Shown: positions 27,133 through 36,972, counted from the first letter of the stretch. The stretch is 64,000 nt of DNA from Afipia sp. (GCA_017308595.1 JAFKER010000006.1:124001-188000), one strand, 5' to 3'. The notes: generated by a model not told the origin, from the sequence alone. Numbers and translations: made by a program.

Positions 27133-27674
27133 CTTGCATCCCTCGCCGTCTTGCGGCTTCGCAGGATTTCTTCAAGCACCTTATCGGGATCGGTATGGTC
27201 GATCATGCCGAGCAGGAACTGGCGCACGCTCTCCGCGCCTTCCGGACTGATGGTTTCGAGGACGCGATCGATGCGCGCGGTCTGCAATCCGGCCAGTTTC
27301 ACCACGAGGGCCTCGCCCTTCGGCGTGGCGAAAAGAAGACGCTGGCGCCGGTCGTTGTCGCCGGCCTTCTGGATAATGTAACCCTCATCGAGCAATTGCT
27401 TGAGGACGCGCCCGAGCGACTGCTTGGTGATCCGCAGCACGTCGAGCAGATCCGCGACCTTGAGGCCCGGATAACGGGTCACGAAATGCACCACGCGGTG
27501 ATGGGCGCGGCCGAAACCGAATTCCTCAAGCACATGGTCGGCATCGCCGACAAAATCCCGATAGGCGAAGAACAGCAGTTCGATGATGTCCCAACGCAAA
27601 GGACCGCCCGCCAAGAACACCGGGGAGCCGCCAGCCGCGGGATCATCTGCTTTCATAAATTTTATGTCAGCCAT
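27129..27674 (-). CDS. petP: MarR-family regulator, PetP-like
   Basis: 181 residues from the ATG at 27674. A winged helix-turn-helix sits at about 65-115 (LKVADLLDVLRITKQSLGRVLKQLLDEGYI, DNDRRQRLL wing), flanked by dimerisation helices. It overlaps petR by 4 bases and is the first gene of the three-gene unit. An 8-bp inverted repeat (AACGAAAC/GTTTCGTT at 27717-27740) upstream could be its own operator. Confidence 0.88.
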   Translation of the reverse strand: MADIKFMKADDPAAGGSPVFLAGGPLRWDIIELLFFAYRDFVGDADHVLEEFGFGRAHHRVVHFVTRYPGLKVADLLDVLRITKQSLGRVLKQLLDEGYIIQKAGDNDRRQRLLFATPKGEALVVKLAGLQTARIDRVLETISPEGAESVRQFLLGMIDHTDPDKVLEEILRSRKTARDAR

Positions 27675-27716
27675 ATTGACGTATATAAGTCTCAATGTTA
27701 CAAAACGGGCAATAAC

Positions 27717-27740
27717 AACGAAACATTAGTTCGTTTCGTT
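27717..27740. promoter_or_regulatory. Inverted repeat in the petP/ilvE divergent region
   Basis: Perfect 8-bp arms AACGAAAC and GTTTCGTT separated by 8 bases, 43 bases upstream of the petP start. Arrangement and place suit a dimeric regulator site, possibly autoregulation by PetP. Not proven. Confidence 0.45.
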
Positions 27741-27959
27741 CGCCGTCTTTGGTCCTTAAGTTCGCACAGACCTGTGCAGTAACAGCGGTCCGGGCCGGAA
27801 TTTCTGTCACCGTGCAATTGTCGAGCGGCATTTCGGCAAACATACTGGACTTCGCGCCTTCCGCCAAAGCGGAAACCGGCCCTCGGCCTGGCGGGACCAG
27901 ACACTTGAATCACCAGCCCGCCGCCGCGTGGACTGAAAGCAAAGCCGGGAGAAGACCCA

Positions 27960-29075
27960 ATGGGCATTTCGGGAGTTTCGTTCGATAAAGCCGAGGGCGC
28001 GGTTGTGTTCGACACGCAACCCGCGGCGAATCCGACGCCTGCCAATGAGCGCACGGCGAAGCTTGCGGATCCCGGATTCGGCCGGGTCTTCACCGATCAC
28101 ATGGCCATCGTCCGCTACAGCCAGAACAAGGGCTGGCATAGCGCGCGCATCGAATCCCGCGCGAATTTCCCGCTCGATCCGGCCACCGCGGTGCTGCACT
28201 ACGCGCAGGAAATTTTCGAAGGCCTCAAGGCCTACAAGCGCGACGATGGCGGCGTGAACCTGTTTCGTCCCGACGCCAATGCGCGGCGCTTCCGCGATTC
28301 CGCCGATCGCATGGCGATGGCGCCGTTGCCCGAACAGGTCTTCATCGAGGCCGTCGAACAGATCGTGCGCATCGACCGCGACTGGATGCCGGGCGGCGAA
28401 GGCAGCCTCTATCTGCGGCCCTTCATGATCGCGAACGAGGTGTTCCTCGGCGTGAAGCCGTCAGCCGAATATATCTTCGCCGTGATCGCCTCCCCGGTCG
28501 GCTCCTACTTCAAGGGCGGGCCAGCGCCCGTGTCGATCTGGGTATCCGAGAACTACACCCGCGCGGCCGTCGGCGGCACCGGCGCCGTGAAGTGCGGCGG
28601 CAACTATGCCGCAAGCCTTCGTGCGCAGGCCGAAGCAATCCAGCACGGCTGCGATCAGGTGGTGTTCCTTGACGCGATCGAGCGCCGCTACATCGAGGAA
28701 CTCGGCGGCATGAACGTCTTCTTCTCGTTCGACGACGGATCGCTGCTGACGCCGCCGCTCGGCACCATCCTGCCCGGCATCACGCGCAATTCGATCATCA
28801 CGCTGGCGAAGGCGGCCGGCACCCGCGTGCGCGAGGAGGTCTACACCATCGACCAATGGCGCGCGGATGCCGCCAGCGGGAAGCTGAAAGAGGCGTTCGC
28901 TTGCGGCACCGCAGCCGTGATCTCGCCGATCGGCAAGGTGCGCTCCGCCAGCGGCGACTTCACCATCAATGGCGGCAATGCAGGTCCTGTCGCGATGGGC
29001 CTGCGCAAGCAACTGGTCGACATCCAGTACGGCCGCGCCGCCGATCCGCACAACTGGATCCGGAAGGTTTTCTGA
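27960..29075 (+). CDS. ilvE: Branched-chain amino acid aminotransferase
   Basis: 371 residues; PLP enzyme of fold type IV interconverting Leu, Ile and Val with their 2-oxo acids. The Schiff-base lysine is Lys211 in GAVKCGGNYAAS. Other signatures are HYAQEIFEGLKAYK, YLRPFMIA and ELGGMNVFF. Its length fits the large BCAT subgroup (about 360 residues). It is divergent from petP across 285 bases. Confidence 0.96.
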   Translation: MGISGVSFDKAEGAVVFDTQPAANPTPANERTAKLADPGFGRVFTDHMAIVRYSQNKGWHSARIESRANFPLDPATAVLHYAQEIFEGLKAYKRDDGGVNLFRPDANARRFRDSADRMAMAPLPEQVFIEAVEQIVRIDRDWMPGGEGSLYLRPFMIANEVFLGVKPSAEYIFAVIASPVGSYFKGGPAPVSIWVSENYTRAAVGGTGAVKCGGNYAASLRAQAEAIQHGCDQVVFLDAIERRYIEELGGMNVFFSFDDGSLLTPPLGTILPGITRNSIITLAKAAGTRVREEVYTIDQWRADAASGKLKEAFACGTAAVISPIGKVRSASGDFTINGGNAGPVAMGLRKQLVDIQYGRAADPHNWIRKVF

Positions 29076-29090
29076 TCCAACGGCGGCGCG

Positions 29091-30008
29091 TTATCCCGTT
29101 GTGATGGCGTGCCGCCGTGCGTTGCACTGGTGCACCATGAAATCGACCAGCGCACGCACCGAGGGCAGCAATCCGCGGCGCGACGGAAACACCGCGTGAA
29201 TGATTCCGCTTTTGGGAATCCACTGCGGCAGAACGTGCACAAGCCGCCCGGCTTGAACATCCTCCCAGACCATCATCGTCGGCAGTTGCACGATGCCGAC
29301 GCCCTTGAGTGCGGCCTCGCGCAATGCCGCCATGTCGTCGGTGATTAGCCGCGGCGAATGAGGCACGACCGCCGTTCTGCCATCGCTATGTTCGAGCGAC
29401 CAGTGATGGTCACGATGTGCTGGCCCGAGATCGAGACTTGGCCAGCCATGAAGATCGGCCGGACTCTCTGCGGGCTTCCGCTGTTCAAGCAATGACGGGC
29501 TGACCACGAGAGCCTGCGTGCTCTCATCGAGCCGGCGCATCACGAGTTCGCTCTGTTCGAGCGGCGGAAAGCGGACGCGGATCGCAAGATCGAAACCTTC
29601 GCCAATCACATCGACCCGCCGGTTCGTGCTCTCCAGATGAACTTCGACACGCGGGTTCTCGATCATGAAGCGCGCGATCATGTCACCGAACTGGAAATTG
29701 ATCAGCGCGGTCGGGCACGCCATCCGGATCACGCCTTGCGGCTCGGAACGAACGCGCTCAATCACCGACTGCGCGGCTTCGGCTTCGACCAGCACAGCGA
29801 CACAACGGTCGTAATATTCCTGACCGATCTCGGTGACCGAGAAACGCCGGGTGGAGCGCTGGATCAGCCGCACGCCGAGCCGCTCCTCCAGCAGCGCGAT
29901 CCGGCGGCTGAGCTTGGATTTCTGCATCCCCAGGGCCCGGCCAGCCGCGGCAAAGCCGCCACAGTCGACCACCTGGACGAAATAGTAGAGATCGTTGAGA
30001 TCCTGCAT
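29091..30008 (-). CDS. LysR-family regulator of the pirin gene
   Basis: 305 residues from the ATG at 30008. The N-terminal winged helix is at 1-60 (DLYYFVQVVDCGGFAAAGRALGMQKSKLSRRIALLEERLG). The effector domain follows from about 88. The pattern MQDLNDLYYFVQVV is that of the CrgA/DsdC-like subgroup next to pirin genes. A T-N11-A palindrome at 30068-30084 lies in the shared promoter region. Confidence 0.92.
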   Translation of the reverse strand: MQDLNDLYYFVQVVDCGGFAAAGRALGMQKSKLSRRIALLEERLGVRLIQRSTRRFSVTEIGQEYYDRCVAVLVEAEAAQSVIERVRSEPQGVIRMACPTALINFQFGDMIARFMIENPRVEVHLESTNRRVDVIGEGFDLAIRVRFPPLEQSELVMRRLDESTQALVVSPSLLEQRKPAESPADLHGWPSLDLGPAHRDHHWSLEHSDGRTAVVPHSPRLITDDMAALREAALKGVGIVQLPTMMVWEDVQAGRLVHVLPQWIPKSGIIHAVFPSRRGLLPSVRALVDFMVHQCNARRHAITTG

Positions 30009-30067
30009 CGTCCTATTGATAGGACGCAGAGTGCGGATTGGCAATCTTCTGGTCTGACCGTTCCATA

Positions 30068-30084
30068 GATACATACGACGTATC
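30068..30084. promoter_or_regulatory. LysR-type operator (T-N11-A)
   Basis: 17-bp site GATAC-N7-GTATC between the LysR and pirin starts. It meets the T-N11-A rule of LysR boxes. Confidence 0.6.
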
Positions 30085-30122
30085 AGCAATCGGGGATCGC
30101 CCCGATGCCCGGGAGATCAGAC

Positions 30123-30992
30123 ATGAAGAAGGTTATTGGCGTTTACAGCAATCCGAAGATGCACTGGGTCGGAGACGGCTTTCCGGTCCGTTCGCTGTTT
30201 TCCTACGACTCGCTCGGCAAGCATGTCAGTCCGTTCCTGCTGCTCGATCAGGCGGGACCGCATTACTTCGATCCGGCGAGCAAGCCGCGCGGCGTCGGAC
30301 AGCATCCGCATCGCGGCTTCGAAACCGTGACGGTCGTCTATGACGGCGAGGTCGAACATCGCGACTCCACCGGCAAAGGCGGAGTCATCGGCCCCGGCGA
30401 TGTCCAGTGGATGACTGCCGCGGGCGGAATTCTGCACGAGGAGTTTCACTCGCACGGTTTCACGCGCAGCGGCGGACCGTTTCGCATGATCCAGCTCTGG
30501 GTGAATCTTCCCGCGAAGGACAAGATGAGCACACCCGGCTATCAGACCATCACGGACAGCGACATTCCCGTGGCCGATCTGCCGGACGGTGCGGGACGCG
30601 TGCGCGTCATCGCCGGCGAGTTCAACGGCCGCAAGGGACCAGCACGGACCTTTACGCCGATCAACCTCTGGGATGTGAAGCTGAACCGCGATGCTGCCGT
30701 GACCTTCGATCTTCCGAAGGGCCATACGACCATGCTCGTCGTCGTGGCGGGCAGGATCATCGTCAACGGCACGCAGGATGCGGGCGAAGCGGAAATGGTG
30801 CTGCTCGACCGCGACGGCGACGGCGCGACCATCGACGCCAGCAGCGATGCAATCGTGCTCGTGCTGACGGGCGAGCCGATCGATGAGCCGATCGTCGGCT
30901 ACGGTCCCTTCGTGATGAACAACGAAGCGGAAATCCGTCAGGCCGTCGAGGACTTCAACGCAGGACGCTTCGGCGCCATCGTACACGCCTGA
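30123..30992 (+). CDS. Pirin-family cupin protein
   Basis: 289 residues, two cupin domains. Metal ligands are in place: His61 and His63 (HPHRGFETV), His105 and Glu107 (GILHEEF), corresponding to His56, His58, His101 and Glu103 of human pirin. Bacterial pirins can show quercetin 2,3-dioxygenase activity or act as regulators. GGGAGA precedes the ATG at 30123. It is divergent from its probable LysR regulator and is followed by an isochorismatase-like gene. Confidence 0.92.
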   Translation: MKKVIGVYSNPKMHWVGDGFPVRSLFSYDSLGKHVSPFLLLDQAGPHYFDPASKPRGVGQHPHRGFETVTVVYDGEVEHRDSTGKGGVIGPGDVQWMTAAGGILHEEFHSHGFTRSGGPFRMIQLWVNLPAKDKMSTPGYQTITDSDIPVADLPDGAGRVRVIAGEFNGRKGPARTFTPINLWDVKLNRDAAVTFDLPKGHTTMLVVVAGRIIVNGTQDAGEAEMVLLDRDGDGATIDASSDAIVLVLTGEPIDEPIVGYGPFVMNNEAEIRQAVEDFNAGRFGAIVHA

Positions 30993-31138
30993 CTCATTGC
31001 TCCGGCCGGTAAACCCGGCCGGAGCAACTTTCTCCAAACAATCCAGATCCGCGGCGGAGCGCTCGCCCCGCCCGACCCGGCGCAGGCATCCGCCTGTGCG
31101 CGGCACCCGTGCGAGCACCTGAAGGAAGGACCACCGTC

Positions 31139-31792
31139 ATGACCAGCGAAGCCACCCGCGATCCGCTCAAGGACCATCTGCTCACGCCGCAGAATGCAGC
31201 CTTCATCGTCATCGATTATCAGCCTGTTCAGGTGAATTCGATCGCCTCGATGGACCGCCCCGCACTCGTCAAGAACATCGTCGGCACCGCCAAGACCGCC
31301 GTCGCCTACGGCCTGCCCGTCGTCCACTCCACGGTCAATGTGAAGACCGGCCTCAACAAGCCGCCGATCCCGCAGCTTCAGGCTGTGCTGAAGGATTATC
31401 CGACCTACGACCGCACCACGATCAACTCATGGGAAGACGTCGAATTCCAGAAAGCGGTGAAGGCCACGGGCCGCAAGAAACTGATCATGACAGCGCTGTG
31501 GACCGAGGCGTGCCTGACCTTCCCCGCGCTCGACGCACTCAAGGAAGGCTATGACGTTTACGTGGTGGTCGATGCGGTGGGCGGAACGTCCGTCGTCTCG
31601 CATGAGATGGCGCTGCGCCGGATCGAGCAGGCCGGCGGCAAGATGATTACGCTCGTGCAGTTGCTGTGTGAACTTCAGCGCGACTGGAAGCGTACCGACA
31701 CGGTGCCGTCCTTCCTCGATATCAACATCGAACTGGGCGGCACCGCTGGTCTCCAGTTTGCCCTGGATCGGGCGGAGCGCGACAAGGCATGA
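31139..31792 (+). CDS. Isochorismatase-family (YcaC-like) cysteine hydrolase
   Basis: 217 residues from the ATG at 31139 (AAGGA upstream). The Rossmann-like core carries the catalytic Asp26 in FIVIDYQP and nucleophile Cys125 in WTEACLTFPA. The segment INSWEDVEF matches the YcaC subgroup, whose substrate is not firmly known. It follows pirin by 146 bases and may share control with it. Confidence 0.9.
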   Translation: MTSEATRDPLKDHLLTPQNAAFIVIDYQPVQVNSIASMDRPALVKNIVGTAKTAVAYGLPVVHSTVNVKTGLNKPPIPQLQAVLKDYPTYDRTTINSWEDVEFQKAVKATGRKKLIMTALWTEACLTFPALDALKEGYDVYVVVDAVGGTSVVSHEMALRRIEQAGGKMITLVQLLCELQRDWKRTDTVPSFLDINIELGGTAGLQFALDRAERDKA

Positions 31793-31830
31793 ACGCCGAA
31801 AGCAAGACGTAACAACATTCAGGCGCGCCG

Positions 31831-32295
31831 CTACCCAGCGGCCGCCTTCCACATCTTGTAAATATCTTCCGCGCCTTCCGGCCGCACCGGCACATGCGCC
31901 ACCTTGAGCGTCAGATGCTCTGCGACGGGCCGCGCCATCTCCGCGTAGATCGCAGCTGTCGAAAGGCCGTACGGCTCGCCATCCTCATTGGAATACGCGA
32001 AGTTCACCTCACGAATTCCAGTGAGATGCATCGCCGCCAGACACATCGGGCATGGATGACCGCTGGCATAGATTACGCAGCCATCAAGACGCGGCGAACC
32101 AAGCGTCTGGCTTGCCGCACGGATCGCCTGCAGTTCGGCATGCGCCGTCGGATCGCCGGTGGCGCCGATCTCGTTCACACCGGTTGAGATGACTTTTCCA
32201 TCCTTGACCAGCACCGCACCGAACGGGCGGCCGCCGCGGCGGACATTGTTGCGCGCCAGTTCGATCGCTTCACACAGAAAGCGTTCAGCCGACAT
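31831..32295 (-). CDS. Nucleoside/guanine deaminase-like cytidine deaminase fold
   Basis: 154 residues from the ATG at 32295. Zinc motif HAE at 52-54 (His52, Glu54) and PCPMC at 81-85 (Cys82, Cys85). NEIGATGDPTAHAELQAI and the C-terminal YIYKMWK-like segment resemble bacterial guanine deaminase GuaD more than tRNA adenosine deaminase TadA. It converges with the isochorismatase gene and lies after prmB on the same strand. Confidence 0.85.
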   Translation of the reverse strand: MSAERFLCEAIELARNNVRRGGRPFGAVLVKDGKVISTGVNEIGATGDPTAHAELQAIRAASQTLGSPRLDGCVIYASGHPCPMCLAAMHLTGIREVNFAYSNEDGEPYGLSTAAIYAEMARPVAEHLTLKVAHVPVRPEGAEDIYKMWKAAAG

Positions 32296-32320
32296 GGGGT
32301 GTTTCTCCCTGTCTTTTGGA

Positions 32321-33361
32321 TCAAAGCGCCTCGGCAGGAATCCAGAAGACCTCGCCGTCGGAGTCTTCCGTATCGAGCCATAGCAGCGGCAGATTAGGAT
32401 AAGCATCTCCCAGCACATCGCGGCCGCGGCCGATCTCGCAGAGCAGGCCGCCGTCCGGCGTCAGATGATCCTTCGCGCGGTCGAGAATCCGGCGCACGAT
32501 GTCGAGGCCGTCATCGCCGCCGTCGAAGGCGATGGACGGTTCGTGCAGGCATTCGCGCGGCAATCCGGCCATCCCTTCCGCATCGACGTAAGGCGGATTG
32601 GTGATGATGAGATCGTAACGCGCGTCATTCACCGCATCGAACAGATCGCCCTCATAGAGCGAGATGCGATCCTCAACGCCATAGTCGGCGACATTGCGCG
32701 CGGCGACCGCGAGCGCATCCGGAGAAATATCGACCGCATCGACAGTTGCGTTGGGGAAACTCTGGCACGCAAGAATGGCAAGGCAGCCCGAGCCGGTGCA
32801 AAGATCGAGCACGCGCGTAATGTTAAGCGGGTCGTCGATCAGCGAGCCGCCATCCTCTTCAAGATCGCCGCCAAAATGCGAATCCAGCAGTTCGCCGATG
32901 AAAGAACGCGGTACGATGGTGCGCTCGTCCACGTAGAACGGCAGCCCGCGCATGTAGATTTTATTGACGAGGTAGGCAGCAGGCTTGCGCGTGGCGATAC
33001 GTTTGTCGAATAGCGCGAGAATTCTCATAGCTTCATGCGCGGTGACGCGCGCATTGGCGAACATCTCGAACTGGTCGGGATGCAGGTGCAGGACTTCGCA
33101 AACGATAAACGCCGCCTCCGCCACCGGATCAGTGGTCCCGTGCGCGAACACCACGCCCGCTTCGACGAAGCGGCTGACGCCATAACGCATCAGATCGAGC
33201 AGCGTCACGAGTTCACCCGGCAGAACTTTGGGTGACAAGACTTTCGGCGATGACGGTTTCAAAAGCTTGTTCGTGACTGAGCGCGCCCCGCCGCGTTTTG
33301 CGGACGCTTTCTTCGCAGAAGCCTTCTTCGCAGCGGAGGATTTCGTCGCTTTCTTCGCCAT
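32321..33361 (-). CDS. prmB: 50S ribosomal protein L3 glutamine methyltransferase
   Basis: 346 residues. The SAM-binding motif LDLCTGSGCLAI and the substrate motif NPPYVDAEGM identify an N5-glutamine methyltransferase of the PrmB/HemK group. The N-terminal residues 1-35 are a Lys/Ala/Ser-rich tail not seen in E. coli PrmB. The ATG at 33361 overlaps the moaE stop by one base (TAATG); an upstream GTG at 33373 is possible. The gene sits at the end of the uvrC-pgsA-moaD-moaE string. Confidence 0.93.
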   Translation of the reverse strand: MAKKATKSSAAKKASAKKASAKRGGARSVTNKLLKPSSPKVLSPKVLPGELVTLLDLMRYGVSRFVEAGVVFAHGTTDPVAEAAFIVCEVLHLHPDQFEMFANARVTAHEAMRILALFDKRIATRKPAAYLVNKIYMRGLPFYVDERTIVPRSFIGELLDSHFGGDLEEDGGSLIDDPLNITRVLDLCTGSGCLAILACQSFPNATVDAVDISPDALAVAARNVADYGVEDRISLYEGDLFDAVNDARYDLIITNPPYVDAEGMAGLPRECLHEPSIAFDGGDDGLDIVRRILDRAKDHLTPDGGLLCEIGRGRDVLGDAYPNLPLLWLDTEDSDGEVFWIPAEAL

Positions 33362-33825
33362 TATCTTTCCCACCGCGCCGCTGCATTGTCGTCATGGGCC
33401 TGCGCATCGACCCAGTGCCTGTTTCCGGCGCGCTCTTCCGATTTCCAGAACGGCGCATTGGTCTTGAGATAATCCATCAGGAATTCCGCCGCCTGAAACG
33501 CCGCCTCGCGATGTTTCGACGCAGCCAGCACCAGCACGATGTTATCGCCCGGCACCACGCGGCCATGGCGGTGGATCACCGTCACGCCATCGAGCGGCCA
33601 GCGCGCAACGGCCTCGGTCACATGCCGTCCGATCTCGGCTTCCGCCATGCCCGGATAATGCTCCAGCGTCATCGCAGCGATGGCATCTTCGCCCGTGCCG
33701 CCGCGGCAGATGCCGGAGAACGTCACCACCGCGCCGATGTCGGCGTTGCCTTTGGTCAGCGCCGCGATCTCCGCTGCGATGTCGAAATCGGCGGACTGGA
33801 TGCGAATGGTGACGGGCGTCGCCAT
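33361..33825 (-). CDS. moaE: Molybdopterin synthase catalytic subunit
   Basis: 154 residues. Together with MoaD it converts precursor Z (cPMP) into molybdopterin. Conserved parts include HYPGMAEAEIG, RHGRVVPGDNIVLVLAASKHREAAF and KTNAPFWKSEE, containing the active-site lysines. It is 7 bases downstream of moaD. No moaA, moaB or moaC is in the window. Confidence 0.95.
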   Translation of the reverse strand: MATPVTIRIQSADFDIAAEIAALTKGNADIGAVVTFSGICRGGTGEDAIAAMTLEHYPGMAEAEIGRHVTEAVARWPLDGVTVIHRHGRVVPGDNIVLVLAASKHREAAFQAAEFLMDYLKTNAPFWKSEERAGNRHWVDAQAHDDNAAARWER

Positions 33826-33832
33826 TGTAGAA

Positions 33833-34084
33833 CTAGCCGCCTGTCATCGGCGGGAAGAACGCGATCTCGCGCGCACCCGCGATCGCGGTATCGGCCTTCA
33901 CATGGGTATGGTCGATGGCAGCACGGATGGTTTTCGGCGACGCGAAGGCATTGGCATATTCCTCGCCGCGCGCCACCAGCCACTGCATCAGGTCGGCGAC
34001 CGTGCGCACGTCCGCCGGCGGATCCAGCATTTCTTCAGCCTTGCCGATCCGCTCGCGCACCCATGCGAAATAAAGAACCTTCAC
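33833..34084 (-). CDS. moaD: Molybdopterin synthase sulfur-carrier subunit
   Basis: 83 residues, ubiquitin fold, ending in the functional FFPPMTGG di-glycine tail that is thiocarboxylated. The start is the GTG at 34084, which overlaps the pgsA stop (GTGA) and implies translational coupling. Confidence 0.94.
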   Translation of the reverse strand: MKVLYFAWVRERIGKAEEMLDPPADVRTVADLMQWLVARGEEYANAFASPKTIRAAIDHTHVKADTAIAGAREIAFFPPMTGG

Positions 34085-34695
34085 CGGTCTTCCTCGGTCA
34101 GATGATGGATACCCGCACGAAGGTAATCCCATCCGGTGTAGATGGTGAGGATCGCCGAAATCCACAACAGCACGATACCGATCAGGATGGTCGGCGGCAG
34201 GATCATCTCGCCCGCCTCACCTGCGATCAGAAACCCGATGGCGACCAGTTGCACCGTGGTCTTCCATTTCGCCAATTGTGACACCGGGACGCTGATGCGG
34301 ATGGCGGCGAGATATTCGCGCAGGCCTGATACCAGAATTTCGCGGCACAGAATGACGATCGCGGCCCACAGCGACCAGCCGCGAATGGTTTCATCCGCCG
34401 CAAGCATGAGCAGGCACGATGCCACCAGAAGCTTGTCCGCGATCGGATCCAGCATCTTGCCGAGCGAGGACGACTGATCCCAGATCCGCGCATAGTAGCC
34501 GTCGAGAAAATCCGTGATGCCGGCAGCAATGAACACGAACAACGCCACCCAGCGCAGCCACAGCGGCGCGCCCATGATGGATTGCGCATACATGCAGCCG
34601 ATCACCACCGGAATCGCGGCGATCCGGGAATAAGTGAGGATATTCGGCAAAGACAGCGAGCGCTTTGCTGGCTTCGGGGCGGCGACACTGGTCAT
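34081..34695 (-). CDS. pgsA: CDP-diacylglycerol--glycerol-3-phosphate phosphatidyltransferase
   Basis: 204 residues, several membrane helices. It makes phosphatidylglycerol phosphate. The CDP-alcohol phosphotransferase motif is seen as DFLDGYYARIWDQSSSLGKMLDPIADK (D-x2-DG-x2-AR, then G-x3-D-x3-D). It sits between uvrC and moaD, the conserved Rhizobiales order. PG made here is also the lipid donor for Lgt. Confidence 0.95.
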   Translation of the reverse strand: MTSVAAPKPAKRSLSLPNILTYSRIAAIPVVIGCMYAQSIMGAPLWLRWVALFVFIAAGITDFLDGYYARIWDQSSSLGKMLDPIADKLLVASCLLMLAADETIRGWSLWAAIVILCREILVSGLREYLAAIRISVPVSQLAKWKTTVQLVAIGFLIAGEAGEMILPPTILIGIVLLWISAILTIYTGWDYLRAGIHHLTEEDR

Positions 34696-34780
34696 GACCT
34701 TACCAATACTGCGAAACTGTCCGCGTCAACAGCCCAGGCAGCGCATTTGAGGCCCTCAACCCGAAGATGACAGTGGCCGG

Positions 34781-36847
34781 TCAACTGCTGCCGGGATGGA
34801 AGAAATCGAAGATTTTACGCGCACTTTCGGCGCTGAGGCCCGGAACCTTGCCAAGATCGGCGACGGAGGCCCGCTCGATTTCCTTCAGGGTCCCGAAATG
34901 ATGCAGCAGCGCACGCTTGCGTGAGGGACCGATGCCGGGAATTTCCTGCAACCCCGCTTCGCGAATGTCTTTCTTGCGCAGCTTGCGATGCGACCCGATC
35001 ACGAACCTGTGCGCCTCATCGCGCAGCCGCTGGATGAAATACAGCACCGGATCGCGCGGTTCGAGCTTGATCGAAGGGCGGTCCGGCATGAACAGTGTTT
35101 CGCGCCCGGCGTCACGATCCGGCCCCTTGGCCACCGCGATCAGCGACACGTCCGTCAGGTTCAGGCCGGTGAAAATCTGCCGCGCCGCATTCAGCTGGCC
35201 TTGACCGCCATCGATAATCACGAGATCGGGCCATTGCGGCACGGCGTCGTCGTTTTCCTTGTCCGGTTTCTTGCCGTCCGCCGCATTGCCAAGCAGCCGC
35301 TTGAAGCGGCGCTCCAGCACCTCGCGCATCATGCCGTAATCGTCGCCCGGCGCGAGGCCTTCCGACTTGATGTTGAACTTGCGGTACTGGTTTTTGAGAA
35401 AACCTTCTGGCCCCGCGACGATCATCGCCCCGACCGCGTTGGTGCCCTGAATATGACTGTTGTCATAAACCTCGATGCGTTTTGGCACGCGCGGCAGACC
35501 GAGTGCGTTCGACAGCCCTTCGAGCAGACGCGCCTGGGTCGCGGTGTCGGCGAGTTTGCGGCCGAGCGCCTCGCGCGCATTGGTCAGCGCATGGGTGACC
35601 AAATCCTTCTTCTCGCCGCGCTGAGGAGTCGAGACCTCGATCTTCTGCCCGGCTTTCACGGACAAGGCCTCCGACAGCAACTCCTGATCCTCAACACGCT
35701 GGGAAAGCAGGATCAGTTTCGGCGGCGGCTTGTCGTCATAGAACTGCGCGAGGAACGAGCCCAGCACTTCTTCCGGCGGCACGGTCTTGTCCGCGCGCGG
35801 GAAGTAGGCGCGGTTGCCCCAGTTCTGCCCGGTGCGGAAGAAGAACACCTCGACGCAGGAGTAACCGCCTTCCTGGTGGATCGCGAACACGTCTGCTTCT
35901 TCCACCGTGCGCGGATTGATGCCCTGCTGCGACTGGATCGCAGACAGCGCCGCAAGGCGGTCGCGATACAGCGCCGCGCGCTCGAACTCGAGTTCGTGCG
36001 ATGCCTTTTCCATCTCGCCAGCGAGTTCCTGCTTCACAAGCCGCGAGCGGCCGGAAAGGAACTCATTCGCCTCACGCACCAGTTCGGTGTAGCCGGGGAA
36101 ATCGATCTCGCCGGTGCACGGCCCCGAGCAACGTTTGATCTGGTACAGCAGACAGGGGCGCGTGCGGCTCTCGAAGAATGAATCGCTGCAGGAGCGCACA
36201 AGGAACGCGCGCTGAAGCGCCGTGATCGTGCGGTTGACCGCGCCGACCGACGCAAAAGGCCCGAAGTAACGGCCCGGCCGTGTCTGCGCGCCGCGATGCT
36301 TGAGAATCTGCGGCGCCCAATGATCGCCGGTAATCAGGATATAGGGGAACGATTTGTCGTCGCGCAGTTGAACATTGAAGCGCGGACGAAGCTGTTTGAT
36401 GAGATTGGCTTCGAGCAGAAGCGCTTCGGTCTCGGTCGCGGTGGAGATGACTTCGACATTCACCGTCGCGGCGATCATGCGCGCGATGCGCGCCACCTGA
36501 CCGGTCGGGCGTGCATAGGACGCAAGCCGCTTCTTCACGCTCTTGGCCTTGCCGACATAGAGCACGTCGTTCGCAGCGTTGAGCATGCGATACACGCCAG
36601 GCGAGGTCGGTGCGAGTTTCACCGCGCGCTCGATGGCGGCACGGCCGACCGCGAGCGTTCCCTCCGCTGCAGGTTCGGCGGTTTCGTCGTCCTGCTCCGG
36701 AAGCCTTGCCTCCTCGTCCTCGTCAGCAGCGAGTGAGGCCGGATCGACATCCTGCCCGCGCAGGTTCCGCGGCGACGGCTCCTGCGGCAGCGCCGTCTGC
36801 GCCGGCGGATCGGGCGGCTGCGCGGGATCTGAGGTGTCGTGAATCAT
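34781..36847 (-). CDS. uvrC: UvrABC system protein C
   Basis: 688 residues. Dual-incision nuclease of excision repair. After a low-complexity leader of about 70 acidic and Pro-rich residues comes a GIY-YIG domain ([18 protein letters not shown]), then a Cys-containing stretch ([25 protein letters not shown]), a UVR module, an RNase H-like C-terminal nuclease ([15 protein letters not shown]) and two helix-hairpin-helix repeats ([13 protein letters not shown]). The leader is longer than in E. coli UvrC (610 residues). Confidence 0.97.
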   Translation of the reverse strand: MIHDTSDPAQPPDPPAQTALPQEPSPRNLRGQDVDPASLAADEDEEARLPEQDDETAEPAAEGTLAVGRAAIERAVKLAPTSPGVYRMLNAANDVLYVGKAKSVKKRLASYARPTGQVARIARMIAATVNVEVISTATETEALLLEANLIKQLRPRFNVQLRDDKSFPYILITGDHWAPQILKHRGAQTRPGRYFGPFASVGAVNRTITALQRAFLVRSCSDSFFESRTRPCLLYQIKRCSGPCTGEIDFPGYTELVREANEFLSGRSRLVKQELAGEMEKASHELEFERAALYRDRLAALSAIQSQQGINPRTVEEADVFAIHQEGGYSCVEVFFFRTGQNWGNRAYFPRADKTVPPEEVLGSFLAQFYDDKPPPKLILLSQRVEDQELLSEALSVKAGQKIEVSTPQRGEKKDLVTHALTNAREALGRKLADTATQARLLEGLSNALGLPRVPKRIEVYDNSHIQGTNAVGAMIVAGPEGFLKNQYRKFNIKSEGLAPGDDYGMMREVLERRFKRLLGNAADGKKPDKENDDAVPQWPDLVIIDGGQGQLNAARQIFTGLNLTDVSLIAVAKGPDRDAGRETLFMPDRPSIKLEPRDPVLYFIQRLRDEAHRFVIGSHRKLRKKDIREAGLQEIPGIGPSRKRALLHHFGTLKEIERASVADLGKVPGLSAESARKIFDFFHPGSS

Positions 36848-36956
36848 GATCAGAACTTAAGTGCTGCGGAGCTTTTCATCCACCATGCGCGGCGGAACCC
36901 GATGACGCCGCACTTGTAACACTTTCTTAAGGATGGGAATCGGGCCGCGAGCCGCC

Positions 36957-36972
36957 TTAACGACTGTTTAAC
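36957..36972. promoter_or_regulatory. Full CtrA box
   Basis: TTAA-N7-TTAAC, an exact match to the alphaproteobacterial CtrA consensus, 103 bases before the outer-membrane protein start at 37075 and 110 bases upstream of uvrC. Either gene could be controlled. Confidence 0.65.
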
